The notes: generated from the letters alone by a model not told the origin. Shown: positions 27,240 to 34,937, counted from the first letter of the stretch. The stretch is DNA of 64,000 bases from Corynebacterium bovis DSM 20582 = CIP 54.80 (GCF_030408615.1 NZ_CP047187.1:1240001-1304000), one strand, 5' to 3'. A program made the numbers and translations.

Positions 27240-27719
27240 TCAGTCGGCCGCCGGCTCCATCCGCAGCGCGATGCTGTTGATGCAGTAGCGCTGGTCGGTC
27301 GGGGTGTTGTACCCCTCGCCCTCGAAGACGTGGCCGAGGTGGCTGCCGCACCGGGCGCAGAGCACCTCGGTGCGTCGCATGCCGAGGGAGTCGTCGGCCC
27401 GGGTGATGACGGCGTCGCTGTCGGCGGGGTCGAAGAACGCCGGCCAGCCGCAGTGGGACTCGAACTTCTCCGTCGAGCGGAACAGTTCGGCGCCGCACGC
27501 CCGGCACAGGTAGACGCCCGGTGCGGTGGTGTCCGTGTACTCGCCGCGGAACGGCGCCTCCGTCCCCGCGCGGCGGAGGACGTGGAACTCCTCGGGGGAG
27601 AGACGCTCACGCCACTGGTCGTCGGTGAGGGCGGAGAAGTCCTCGATGGCTCCCACGCGGTGCGTGGGCTCCGGTGTCCCGGACGAGCGGGGCTCGGGCG
27701 TCTCTGACGGCTGTGTCAT
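27240..27719 (-). CDS. msrB: Peptide-methionine (R)-S-oxide reductase
   Basis: MsrB reduces the R form of methionine sulfoxide in proteins. The 159-residue protein has zinc ligands Cys72, Cys75, Cys121 and Cys124 (CRAC and CARC), the conserved SHCGWPAFF, GHVFEGEG and the catalytic Cys146 in QRYCINS. It has no signal peptide and is cytoplasmic. ATG 27719 overlaps the aftC stop by 4 bases, so it is coupled to aftC. This order (aftC-msrB next to hemQ) also holds, from memory, in C. glutamicum and mycobacteria. Confidence 0.96.
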   Translation of the reverse strand: MTQPSETPEPRSSGTPEPTHRVGAIEDFSALTDDQWRERLSPEEFHVLRRAGTEAPFRGEYTDTTAPGVYLCRACGAELFRSTEKFESHCGWPAFFDPADSDAVITRADDSLGMRRTEVLCARCGSHLGHVFEGEGYNTPTDQRYCINSIALRMEPAAD

Positions 27720-28990
27720 GGTCGGTGACCCTCCAGGGGGTTCGGTGCGGTCGGTGCGGGTGCAGGGGTGGCGGGGGAGTCGGCCGTGGGCCGGTGGGGA
27801 CCGGCCGGCCGACCCCGCTCACGGACGGTCCAGACTACTACCGTGGCGGCGACCGCGATGACGATCAGGCCCCAGCCGACGGTGCCGCGGGTGTACTCCG
27901 CGATGCGGCCCCACCAGACCCACCTGTCGGAACTCCACACGTCGGGGGAGAGGCACAGGTACAGACCGAACCAGGCCACCGGGTTGTGCATGACGGAGCG
28001 GCGGAGGACCACGGTGAAGACCATCGGGAAGATCAACATCGAGTAGTACATTTGGCCGAGCGAGCTCGCGAGAAAGACACCGGTGAGAATAACGCCGGAC
28101 GAGGTGGTCACCCACAGCAGTTCATCGGACTTTCTCCACTGCAGGAGTAGGACGACAGACAGGCCGACGAGAACGATCGTGAGTACGCGCAGAATAAGGG
28201 TGAGTGCGGGCGGCAGACCGTAGTAGACCCCCACCCCGGACAGGGAGGAGTTGGCGTAGTCCCGCACCACCCCGAGGTACGGCATGACGGTGTGCACGTA
28301 GTCGCCGGGGCGGACCGTCAGCGGCCACGCGGCGGCGGTGAACACGACCGGGACGGCGATCCCCGAGACGACGGTCGCCCACCGGCCGCGTAGGAGCGGG
28401 AGGACGAGCAGCGGGGCGAAGATCGGCTTCACCGTGATCGCGAGGCCGAGGGCCACCCCGGACAGGACGGTGCGTCCCCGGAGGAGCCACAGCATGAACA
28501 GGACCTCGAGCAGGAGCAGGACCCCGTTGATGTTGGAGAACAGCAGGGTGTTCGTCACGGACTCGGTCATGAAGGCGAGTGCGACGGCCACCGGCCACGT
28601 CCCGCCGCGCAGGGGGCGTCCGCACATCCGGGTGAGGAGGGCGAGGGCGACGACGACGGCCACCGCGTTGGCGACGATGAACACCAGCCGGCCGAGGTCG
28701 TGGCCGGGCAGCCACGCCAGCGGGCTGAGGAGCAGCGTGCCGCCGGGGGAGTAGAGGTAGTGCGGGTCGACGAAGCTGTAGTTCTCGTCGTAGACCGGAA
28801 CGCCGTCCCGGAACCGGGTGAGTGCGGAGAACACCGTCGTGAAGTCGTCCGTCGGGTGGGCGTTCTGTGGCACGAGAAAGACGCGGTGGAGGAACGTCAT
28901 GATCGCGACGGGCCACGCCACGCACGCGAGAACCGTGGATGTTCTCTGACTCGGCGCGGGAGTGGCTGAATGGTACGTCGTGCTAGTCAC
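27716..28990 (-). CDS. aftC: Alpha-(1,3)-arabinofuranosyltransferase AftC (GT-C, GT87-like)
   Basis: AftC adds branching arabinofuranose from decaprenyl-phospho-arabinose to arabinan outside the membrane. The 424-residue protein has about ten membrane helices. It has the GT-C Asp-Asp motif in the first outer loop (HPTDDFTTVFSALTRFRDGVPVY), then YLYSPGGTLLLSPLAWLP and the loop SNINGVLLLLEVLF. The C-terminal tail is Pro/Thr-rich. The assignment rests on this family pattern and on the msrB-hemQ neighbourhood known for AftC genes. GTG 28990 lies 7 bases behind TACACT, so the mRNA is probably leaderless. Confidence 0.85.
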   Translation of the reverse strand: MTSTTYHSATPAPSQRTSTVLACVAWPVAIMTFLHRVFLVPQNAHPTDDFTTVFSALTRFRDGVPVYDENYSFVDPHYLYSPGGTLLLSPLAWLPGHDLGRLVFIVANAVAVVVALALLTRMCGRPLRGGTWPVAVALAFMTESVTNTLLFSNINGVLLLLEVLFMLWLLRGRTVLSGVALGLAITVKPIFAPLLVLPLLRGRWATVVSGIAVPVVFTAAAWPLTVRPGDYVHTVMPYLGVVRDYANSSLSGVGVYYGLPPALTLILRVLTIVLVGLSVVLLLQWRKSDELLWVTTSSGVILTGVFLASSLGQMYYSMLIFPMVFTVVLRRSVMHNPVAWFGLYLCLSPDVWSSDRWVWWGRIAEYTRGTVGWGLIVIAVAATVVVWTVRERGRPAGPHRPTADSPATPAPAPTAPNPLEGHRP

Positions 28991-28997
28991 GAGTGGG

Positions 28998-29003
28998 AGT
29001 GTA
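28998..29003 (-). promoter_or_regulatory. -10 box of aftC-msrB, leaderless type
   Basis: TACACT on the reverse strand ends 7 bases before GTG 28990. Confidence 0.5.
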
Positions 29004-29074
29004 GCCGGGGACTGTCCGGGGATCGGGTTGCGCCACCCTGGCGGAGGTGGGCCGGGGGAGCCCCGGACGTGCGG

Positions 29075-29102
29075 CAGGCCGGCACCGTGGGGTGCCGGCC
29101 TG
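29075..29102 (-). terminator. Hairpin downstream of the tRNA operon
   Basis: A perfect 12-bp stem (CAGGCCGGCACC with its complement) and a 4-base loop lie 8 bases after the last tRNA-Gly and before the aftC promoter. There is no T run, as is common in high-GC actinobacteria. Ending the tRNA transcript here is likely. Confidence 0.6.
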
Positions 29103-29110
29103 GACTGTGG

Positions 29111-29183
29111 AGCGGATGACGGGACTCGAACCCGCGACCCTCACCTTGGCAAGGTGATGCGCTACCAACTGCGCTACATCCGC
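29111..29183 (-). tRNA. tRNA-Gly (GCC), copy 1
   Basis: The reverse strand starts GCGGATGTAGCGCAGTTGG, has anticodon loop TTGCCAA and the T-arm GGGTTCGAGTCCC, and folds into a complete cloverleaf with a 7-bp acceptor stem. CCA is not encoded. It is the last gene of the six-tRNA operon and is identical to two other copies. Confidence 0.95.
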
Positions 29184-29217
29184 AAACCGGCCGGACCCGA
29201 GGGGCCCGGCCGGACTG

Positions 29218-29289
29218 TGCGCGATACTGGGATCGAACCAGTGACCTCTTCCGTGTCAGGGAAGCGCTCTCCCGCTGAGCTAAACGCGC
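29218..29289 (-). tRNA. tRNA-Val (GAC), copy 1
   Basis: The reverse strand starts GCGCGTTTAGCTCAGCGGG, with anticodon loop CTGACAC (GAC, reading GUC/GUU) and T-arm CTGGTTCGATCCCAG. The acceptor stem pairs except for a U6-U67 mismatch (GCGCGTT against ATCGCGC). The second copy has the same mismatch. Confidence 0.93.
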
Positions 29290-29315
29290 GGGCGTTCCCC
29301 CGGAGGGGAACGTGG

Positions 29316-29388
29316 AGCGGATGACGGGACTCGAACCCGCGACCCTCACCTTGGCAAGGTGATGCGCTACCAACTGCGCTACATCCGC
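29316..29388 (-). tRNA. tRNA-Gly (GCC), copy 2
   Basis: Same sequence as the copy at 29111-29183, with anticodon GCC and all arms intact. It is the start of the second Gly-Val unit in the operon. Confidence 0.95.
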
Positions 29389-29417
29389 GTACCGGACGGT
29401 CATCGACCGCCGGTTCG

Positions 29418-29489
29418 TGCGCGATACTGGGATCGAACCAGTGACCTCTTCCGTGTCAGGGAAGCGCTCTCCCGCTGAGCTAAACGCGC
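29418..29489 (-). tRNA. tRNA-Val (GAC), copy 2
   Basis: Identical to the copy at 29218-29289, including the U6-U67 acceptor mismatch. It follows tRNA-Cys in the transcript. Confidence 0.93.
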
Positions 29490-29497
29490 GTGATACG

Positions 29498-29569
29498 AGG
29501 TGGAAACGGGAATCGAACCCGTGTACACGGTTTTGCAGACCGTTGCCTAAGCCACTCAGCCATTCCACC
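29498..29569 (-). tRNA. tRNA-Cys (GCA)
   Basis: The reverse strand starts GGTGGAATGGCTGAGTGG, with anticodon loop CTGCAAA (GCA). The discriminator base is U73, a known identity element for Cys. It is the second gene of the operon. Confidence 0.95.
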
Positions 29570-29639
29570 GTGGCGTTACCGCCTCGTGAGTCTCCGCCCG
29601 CCGCGCCGCGTGGGATGCGGCGGGCGAACGTGAACCCTG

Positions 29640-29712
29640 AGCGGATGACGGGACTCGAACCCGCGACCCTCACCTTGGCAAGGTGATGCGCTACCAACTG
29701 CGCTACATCCGC
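29640..29712 (-). tRNA. tRNA-Gly (GCC), copy 3
   Basis: Same sequence as the two other tRNA-Gly copies. It is promoter-proximal, about 30 bases behind the -10 box, after a short inverted repeat around CCAATTGG. Confidence 0.95.
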
Positions 29713-29742
29713 GTGCGCCACCAATTGGCGGTGCGCCACAGA

Positions 29743-29772
29743 ACTCTAGCCTGACCCCTACGCCGGTGACAA
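29743..29772 (-). promoter_or_regulatory. Promoter of the six-tRNA operon
   Basis: TTGTCA (29767-29772), an 18-base spacer and TAGAGT (29743-29748) on the reverse strand make a good SigA-type promoter. The transcript would begin around 29737 and contain Gly-Cys-Val-Gly-Val-Gly. Confidence 0.65.
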
Positions 29773-30022
29773 ATCCCCAGCGTGTGATCCTTCCGGGGTG
29801 GTCGCGGCCCATCCTCACGAGGCCCCCCGGGCCCGTTGTGGCTCGACCGTACGGCGGGTCCGGTGGCCGCCCCGAGGCTGCCCGGGGCGGCCACCGGCGC
29901 GCGGCCGTCTGCCCGACGCCCGGTACCCCGCCGCCGGTGCCGACGAGCACCTCCGAGGGGTGGAGGACCGCTGAAAAACGGCCGACGACGTGGACAGTTA
30001 TGGCGTTGCGCAGGGGTGGTGC

Positions 30023-30028
30023 TAGATT
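30023..30028 (+). promoter_or_regulatory. -10 box of tRNA-Val (CAC)
   Basis: TAGATT ends 14 bases before the mature tRNA 5' end. No clear -35 is found at the usual distance. Confidence 0.45.
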
Positions 30029-30042
30029 ACGTCCTGGCTCAC

Positions 30043-30114
30043 GGTCCTATGGCTCAGTGGAAGAGCGTTCCGTTCACACCGGAAAGGTCGCTGGTTCGAT
30101 CCCAGCTAGGACCA
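30043..30114 (+). tRNA. tRNA-Val (CAC)
   Basis: The sequence starts GGTCCTATGGCTCAGTGG, with anticodon stem TTCCG/CGGAA around loop TTCACAC (CAC, reading GUG) and T-arm CTGGTTCGATCCCAG. The acceptor stem GGTCCTA/TAGGACC is fully paired and the discriminator is A. GUG is a very common Val codon in this genome. Confidence 0.95.
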
Positions 30115-30121
30115 CAACACA

Positions 30122-30156
30122 ACGCACGCGGTCCCCCAGTGGGGCCGCGTGCGTTT
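30122..30156 (+). terminator. Rho-independent-like terminator of tRNA-Val (CAC)
   Basis: ACGCACGCGG-T-CCCC pairs with GGGG-CCGCGTGCGT through a small loop (14 bp with one bulge), followed by TTGTCGTTT. It lies 7 bases after the tRNA. Confidence 0.75.
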
Positions 30157-30165
30157 GTCGTTTCC

Positions 30166-30284
30166 GGGACAACGCAGGACCGGGGACAACGCAGGACCGG
30201 GGACAACGCAGGGTAGGGGACAACGCAGGGTAGGGGACAACAAAGTACCGGGGAGAACGAGGGTCGGGGAGCGAGGAAAGGCCG
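30166..30284 (+). repeat. Tandem array of a 17-bp unit
   Basis: The unit GGGACAACGCAGGACCG occurs twice exactly (30166, 30183). Two copies reading GGGACAACGCAGGGTAG follow (30200, 30217), then a more diverged copy (30234) and two decayed copies beginning GGGAGAAC and GGGAGCGA. Copies are head to tail without spacers, so this is a minisatellite, not a CRISPR array. Confidence 0.85.
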
Positions 30285-30461
30285 GGGAGCGACGAAGCAC
30301 CTGCGACAACGACGGACCGGTGGCACGGAGAGAGTACCCGCGGGGGTCGTGTGCGTGACCGCCGGACCGCCCTGAATCAGGGGCACCATCGTTCCTTCTC
30401 TGTCAGTGAGTCCCCCGCCAGTGGTTCACGGGTGGAGACGCCCGCCCGGTGGACGAGCGCG

Positions 30462-30540
30462 CTCGACCCCCGGGTGGGGCCGATGCGGCAGTCGAGAACG
30501 TCTCGACCACCGGTGGGGGCGATGGGGCAGTCGAGAACGT
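30462..30540 (+). repeat. Direct repeat of about 40 bp, two copies
   Basis: 30462-30501 and 30502-30540 are adjacent copies that both start CTCGACC and end GCAGTCGAGAACGT. They differ at a few positions and by one base in length. They lie in the gene-free stretch upstream of rpf. Confidence 0.8.
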
Positions 30541-30745
30541 GACGCCTGTTCCGGGCGTCTGGTGCATGCGTCTGTTCCACGTCTCAACTGTCTGACGGCC
30601 GTGGCTCCGGCCCTGAAACACCGGGCCCGGTCCCGTGGGGGCGGACACGGAGGGCGCCGTATCGGCGTCGGTGCGCGGTGAGGAAGGGCTCGCCGAGATC
30701 CCGGGGACCGGCGCGTCGGGGCCGGGGTCCCGGAATCTTTTCCGA

Positions 30746-30791
30746 CGGCCACGTCTGCACCGCCGCCGCGAGGGTCCGTCAGACGTGGCCG
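30746..30791. repeat. 12-bp inverted repeat with 22-base loop
   Basis: CGGCCACGTCTG (30746-30757) pairs perfectly with CAGACGTGGCCG (30780-30791). A second, imperfect pair (CCGGGGACC near 30702 and GGTCCCGG near 30726) lies just before it. This could be an RNA structure or a protein-binding site upstream of rpf. Confidence 0.55.
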
Positions 30792-30878
30792 CTGCCGACC
30801 CGTCCCACGCCGGTGTCGCCCCAGCGCACGGCACGCGCGGAGGCGGTCGTCCGCCGAGGGGGACGTCGTCCCCGGGTG

Positions 30879-30894
30879 TGTGACAACAGTCACA
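30879..30894. promoter_or_regulatory. CRP/GlxR-type operator upstream of rpf
   Basis: TGTGACAACAGTCACA is a perfect palindrome (7-bp arms GTGTGAC/GTCACAC when extended by a base on each side). It fits the GlxR/CRP consensus TGTGA-N6-TCACA. It sits about 208 bases before the rpf start codon and about 40 bases before a TTGAAA box at 30933. In C. glutamicum GlxR regulates an rpf gene, so control of this rpf by a cAMP-binding regulator is likely. Confidence 0.65.
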
Positions 30895-30990
30895 CGAAAA
30901 GACGAGTGCCGGCAATTTCACAAAGCACTCGCTTGAAATGGCCCGGCACGACCGGCAGGGTGGCTCGACATGCCCCGGGGCCGTCGCTGA

Positions 30991-31446
<456 letters not shown>

Positions 31447-32019
31447 GGCCGCTGACGATCCGCACCGCCGGGCCGTCCACCCCGTCACCGAACCGGTGAC
31501 ACGGGTGGGCGGCCCGTCGTGCGTTCCGGGGGAGGACGGCCCGGTCGTGCGCTCCGGGGGGGCGGGCGTGCATTCCGGGGAGGGGCTGTCGGCCGTCCCG
31601 CGCCCGGTCCCTGCGGCGCCGCGCCGACCACCCCCGGCCCGGGGCCGGCCGGCACGGAGGAAAATACGCATCCACCTGGTCGGAAACCCCGGCGGGCAGG
31701 GCCGCGGCGGGGGAGGGGACGCGCCGACGACGGGTGCCCCGGGAACTATCCGGTGCCCGGCGGCGACAGCTCAGACATGACGCCGCCCGGCCGACGCGGT
31801 CCAGCCGCCCGCCGGTCGCCGTCCACCCGATGCCGTCCCGCCGACGCCGTCCACCGGGTCCCCGCACCCCCGGACCGGGCGGGTCGCGCGACACCCCGGG
31901 CCGGGGGCAGCCTACGGTCAGGGGGACACGGCGACCGGGACGGCACCCGGACCCCGGTCCGGTCCGTCGTCACCGACGCCGGACGGCAGCCCCGATCTGA
32001 TCCAGGAGGGTCACGAGAC
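31447..32019. other. Gene-free spacer between rpf and the CopC gene
   Basis: After the rpf terminator come three diverged copies of a unit of about 25 bases, starting near 31517, 31545 and 31568, each with TGC(G/A)(T/C)TCCGGGG. The rest is GC-rich and without an obvious gene. A TACGGT box at 31913-31918 could drive the CopC gene. The frame is open through this region, but no conserved residues appear until the signal peptide. Confidence 0.5.
31470..31515 (+). terminator. Terminator hairpin after rpf
   Basis: GGGCCGTCCACCC-CGTCACC pairs with GGTGACACGGGTGG-GCGGCCC around a 4-base loop, giving a nearly perfect stem of about 20 bp some 24 bases after the rpf stop. There is no T run. Confidence 0.65.
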
Positions 32020-32760
32020 ATGACACGTACACGCACCACAGCACCCCGCCGGCGCATCGCCGCCGTCGCCGCGGCCGGCGCACTCTGCCTCGGCGCGGGA
32101 CCGGCCGTCGTGGGGGGCGGGGTCCTCGGCGGGCTCGTCCCCGTCGCCGCGGCGCACGACGTCGTCGTGTCCTCCAGCCCCGCCAACGGCGAGACCGTGA
32201 CCACCCCGCCCCGGACGATCAGCCTGGAGTTCTCCGGGCAGCCGAAGGGCGACTTCGACTCCGTCGCGGTCTCCCGGAAGGACGAGAAGAAGGTCCTCTT
32301 CACCGCCGAGCCGTCCATCAACGGCCGCACCCTCACCGTCGACGTCCCCGAGGGCACGGACTTCACCCCCGGCGGGTACACCGTCGGCTACCAGATCACC
32401 TCGTCCGACGGCCACGCGACCCGCGGGAGCATCGGGTTCACGGTCGCCGGCGACGGCGGGGCCACCACGGCCGCCGGGTCGGCGGGATCCACCGGGGAGC
32501 AGGGCGGTTCCGGCTCCGCCGACGCGGAGGGGTCGACGGACGGGAACACCGGCGACCAGGCGCGGTCGACCGGGCTCCCGGGCTGGCTCATCCCCGTCGG
32601 CTCGATCATCGTCATCCTCGGTGCCCTCGCCGTCGCGATCAGCCAGTACCGCCGCATCGGGCGGTCACGGGACGCGGACGGCGCCGACACCGCGGGCCCG
32701 ACGGACACCACCGGCCCCGACGGCGGGACCGGGCCGGTCGACGACCCGTCCGGCCGCTGA
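32020..32760 (+). CDS. CopC domain-containing secreted, membrane-anchored copper protein
   Basis: The 246-residue protein has a signal peptide (IAAVAAAGALCLGAGPAVVGGG...VPVAAA). The mature protein starts AHDVVVSSSPANGETVTTPPRTISLEFSG, where the N-terminal His after cleavage is a Cu(II) ligand in CopC proteins. The beta-sandwich ends at TRGSIGFTV. A Gly/Ser/Thr-rich linker and one C-terminal membrane helix (LPGWLIPVGSIIVILGALAVAIS) with a cytoplasmic tail follow. AGGAGGG is 9 bases from ATG 32020. A CopD-type permease is not fused or adjacent. It probably hands copper to the next gene's product. Confidence 0.88.
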   Translation: MTRTRTTAPRRRIAAVAAAGALCLGAGPAVVGGGVLGGLVPVAAAHDVVVSSSPANGETVTTPPRTISLEFSGQPKGDFDSVAVSRKDEKKVLFTAEPSINGRTLTVDVPEGTDFTPGGYTVGYQITSSDGHATRGSIGFTVAGDGGATTAAGSAGSTGEQGGSGSADAEGSTDGNTGDQARSTGLPGWLIPVGSIIVILGALAVAISQYRRIGRSRDADGADTAGPTDTTGPDGGTGPVDDPSGR

Positions 32761-32798
32761 CCGCGGCGTCCGCGTTTCCGGCGCACGTGGCCACGGCC

Positions 32799-32804
32799 TA
32801 AAAT
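32799..32804 (+). promoter_or_regulatory. -10 box of the PCu(A)C gene
   Basis: TAAAAT with TTTCCG 18 bases upstream lies in the 162-base gap after the CopC gene. The leader would be about 112 bases. Confidence 0.4.
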
Positions 32805-32922
32805 CGTCCCCGGGACCCGTCCCCGCCCGCCCGTCCGGCGGAGGGGCGGCCCCGGCGGCATGAGAGACCAGCGGGATCCCCCGCGATCCCGTCACCCAGA
32901 CACAGAAACGGTAGTGAGAAGA

Positions 32923-33591
32923 ATGTCCCCGAAGATCACCCCCACGCGTACCCGTCGCAGCATCGTCGTGGCCGCGGTCGCCTCGACCCTCGTGCTCGGC
33001 GCGTGCTCGAACAGCCAGACGGACTCCGACCAGCGCGTCGACACCGCCACGACCGGCGGCACGACGCCCGCGGCCGCTGTCTCGCCGAGCTCCTCCGCCG
33101 GGGCCGCGGCGTCGACCACCGCCCAGGCCGCCGGTGAGGAGGCGGTGACCCTCGAGGAGGGGTACGTCGGGGCGAAGAGCCCTGACACCGAGATGACCGC
33201 GGTCTTCGGCGAGCTCCGCAACGGCTCCGACGAGGACGTCACGATCACGCAGGTCGCCGGCAGCATCCCGGGCCGGTTCGAGATCCACGAGGTCGTCGAC
33301 GGTGCGATGCGTCCGCGCTCGGGCGGCCTCACCGTCCCGGCCCACGGGACGGTCACCCTCCGGCCCGGCGGCGACCACATCATGGTCATGGACAACCGGG
33401 ACGACATCGCCGCCGGCGACGCCGTCTCCCTCACGCTCACCGACTCCCGGGGCGGCACGCACGAGCTGCGCGACATCCCCGTCCGCGTCCAGCAGTCCGG
33501 CCACGAGGACTACGCCGAGGGCGGCTCCACGCCGGGCTCCATGTCCCCGATGCCGTCCATGGCCGCGACGTCCGCGCCCGTCGCCCCCTGA
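32923..33591 (+). CDS. PCu(A)C-type copper chaperone lipoprotein
   Basis: The 222-residue protein has a lipoprotein signal ending LGAC-S (Cys28). A low-complexity linker leads to a cupredoxin-like PCu(A)C domain (residues about 75-195). Likely Cu(I) ligands are His122 (RFEIHEV), Met129 (GAMRP), His152 and Met154 (DHIMVM). The last pair fits the H-x-M part of the motif, but the first His-Met spacing is 6 residues, not the usual 10. Such chaperones deliver copper to cytochrome oxidase or to secreted oxidases. It lies 23 bases before the DyP peroxidase gene. Confidence 0.88.
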   Translation: MSPKITPTRTRRSIVVAAVASTLVLGACSNSQTDSDQRVDTATTGGTTPAAAVSPSSSAGAAASTTAQAAGEEAVTLEEGYVGAKSPDTEMTAVFGELRNGSDEDVTITQVAGSIPGRFEIHEVVDGAMRPRSGGLTVPAHGTVTLRPGGDHIMVMDNRDDIAAGDAVSLTLTDSRGGTHELRDIPVRVQQSGHEDYAEGGSTPGSMSPMPSMAATSAPVAP

Positions 33592-33614
33592 TCGTCCCGG
33601 GGAGAGGTCACGTC

Positions 33615-34937
33615 GTGTCAGAACCCGCCGTGCCGGCCGGTCCGTCGGTGACGAGGAGGGGTTTTCTCGCCGGGGTGGGGGTCGCCTCGGCGGGGGTCTC
33701 GGTCGCGGCCGTCGCGTCGGCCTGCTCCGTCACCGACGGCACCGGACGCGACCGGTCGCAGGCGGGGAACGACGGTGCCGACGCCGTGCCCGCGCAGTCC
33801 GTCCCCTTCGACGGCGAACACCAGGCGGGGATCGGCACCCCGGCGCAACGCCACAACGTCACCGTCGCCTTCGACCTCCGACGCGGGGCCGGGCGGCGGG
33901 AGGTCCAGCGCCTGCTGCGGATCTGGACCGGCGACGCCCGGCGGATGTGCGGGGGCCGGCCGGCGCTCGCCGACCTCGAGCCGGAACTGTCCGCGGAGCC
34001 GGCGAACCTCACCGTGACCTGCGGGTTCGGTGAAGGTCTGTTCCGTGCGGCCGGCCGGGAGGACGTCCGGCCGGCGTGGCTGGCCCCGCTGCCGGCGTTC
34101 CGCGGCGACCGGCTCGACCCCCGGTGGGGCGGCGGGGACATCGTCCTCCAGGTGTGCGGCGACGACCGCACCACGCTCAGTCACGCGCTCCGCGTGCTCG
34201 TCCGCGGGGGCGCGGACTACGCCCGTCCCCGCTGGACGCAACGCGGGTTCCTCGACATGACGCGACGCGACGGCGACGGCGACCGGGGCGGGGACGCCGG
34301 GGCGGCGTCGGGACTCTCGCCCGACCAGGCGGGACGCGCGGGGACACCGCGGAACCTCTTCGGCTTCAAGGACGGGACGGTCAACCCCCGTACCGCCGCG
34401 GAGCTCGACGACCAGGTCTGGATCCCCGGACCGGGGCCGACCGCCGGCGGGACCGCGATGATCGTCCGGCGCATCGCCTTCGACATGCCCGCCTGGGAGG
34501 AGGTCGACCGGGACAGCCGGGAGGTCGCCTTCGGGCGGACCGTGACGACGGGTGCGCCGCTGACCGGCGGGGAAGAGTTCACCCCGGCGGACTTCGACCG
34601 GCTCGGCGACGACGGTCTGCCCGTCATCGACCGGCACAGCCACATGGCGTTGGCGACGCACGAGGGGCGCGACCCCCGGCAGCGGATGCTCCGGCGGGCC
34701 TACAACTACGACGAGCCCGTCTCGGCCGGTGACCCGACGCTCAGCGACAGCGGGCTCATCTTCACCTGCTTCCAGCGTGACCCGCGGGAGTCCTTCATCC
34801 CGGTCCAACGCCGGCTCGCCGAGGGCGACCGGCTGAACCAGTGGATCACCCACGTCGGGTCCGCGGTGTTCCTGTGCCCGCCCGGGACGACCGGCGGCGA
34901 CACCGACTACTGGGGCCGCGGTCTCATCGAGGGGTGA
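33615..34937 (+). CDS. Tat-exported DyP-type heme peroxidase (EfeB/DtpA-like)
   Basis: The 440-residue dye-decolorising peroxidase starts at GTG 33615 behind GGAGAGG. A twin-arginine signal ([15 protein letters not shown]) runs into ASACS, which could also be a lipobox. The active-site loop [13 protein letters not shown] (catalytic Asp), the proximal-His region [11 protein letters not shown] and the [11 protein letters not shown] block with the heme-side Arg are all present. The C-terminal SAVFLCPPG matches A/B-type DyPs. Related enzymes are EfeB in ferrous iron uptake and DtpA in Streptomyces copper trafficking; the copper genes upstream favour the second role. No efeU/efeO is nearby. Confidence 0.92.
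   Translation: MSEPAVPAGPSVTRRGFLAGVGVASAGVSVAAVASACSVTDGTGRDRSQAGNDGADAVPAQSVPFDGEHQAGIGTPAQRHNVTVAFDLRRGAGRREVQRLLRIWTGDARRMCGGRPALADLEPELSAEPANLTVTCGFGEGLFRAAGREDVRPAWLAPLPAFRGDRLDPRWGGGDIVLQVCGDDRTTLSHALRVLVRGGADYARPRWTQRGFLDMTRRDGDGDRGGDAGAASGLSPDQAGRAGTPRNLFGFKDGTVNPRTAAELDDQVWIPGPGPTAGGTAMIVRRIAFDMPAWEEVDRDSREVAFGRTVTTGAPLTGGEEFTPADFDRLGDDGLPVIDRHSHMALATHEGRDPRQRMLRRAYNYDEPVSAGDPTLSDSGLIFTCFQRDPRESFIPVQRRLAEGDRLNQWITHVGSAVFLCPPGTTGGDTDYWGRGLIEG

Larger units (their letters stand above)
29713..30042. other. Gene-free spacer between the two divergent tRNA transcription units
   Basis: These 330 bases hold the tRNA operon promoter on the reverse strand and, at the right end, a TAGATT box for tRNA-Val(CAC). 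The middle is GC-rich and shows no gene or strong repeat. Confidence 0.55.

Noticed and set aside
30166-30284. CRISPR-like repetition
   Set aside because: The 17-bp units are directly joined, have no unique spacers of 25-40 bases and no cas genes are present. It is a tandem repeat.
29111-30300. Integrated element at the tRNA cluster
   Set aside because: No integrase, excisionase, phage gene or direct repeat of a tRNA 3' end was found. All tRNAs are complete.
33615-34937. EfeB of a ferrous iron uptake operon
   Set aside because: The DyP protein fits EfeB, but efeU and efeO are not adjacent while two copper proteins are, so the iron role is not supported by context.
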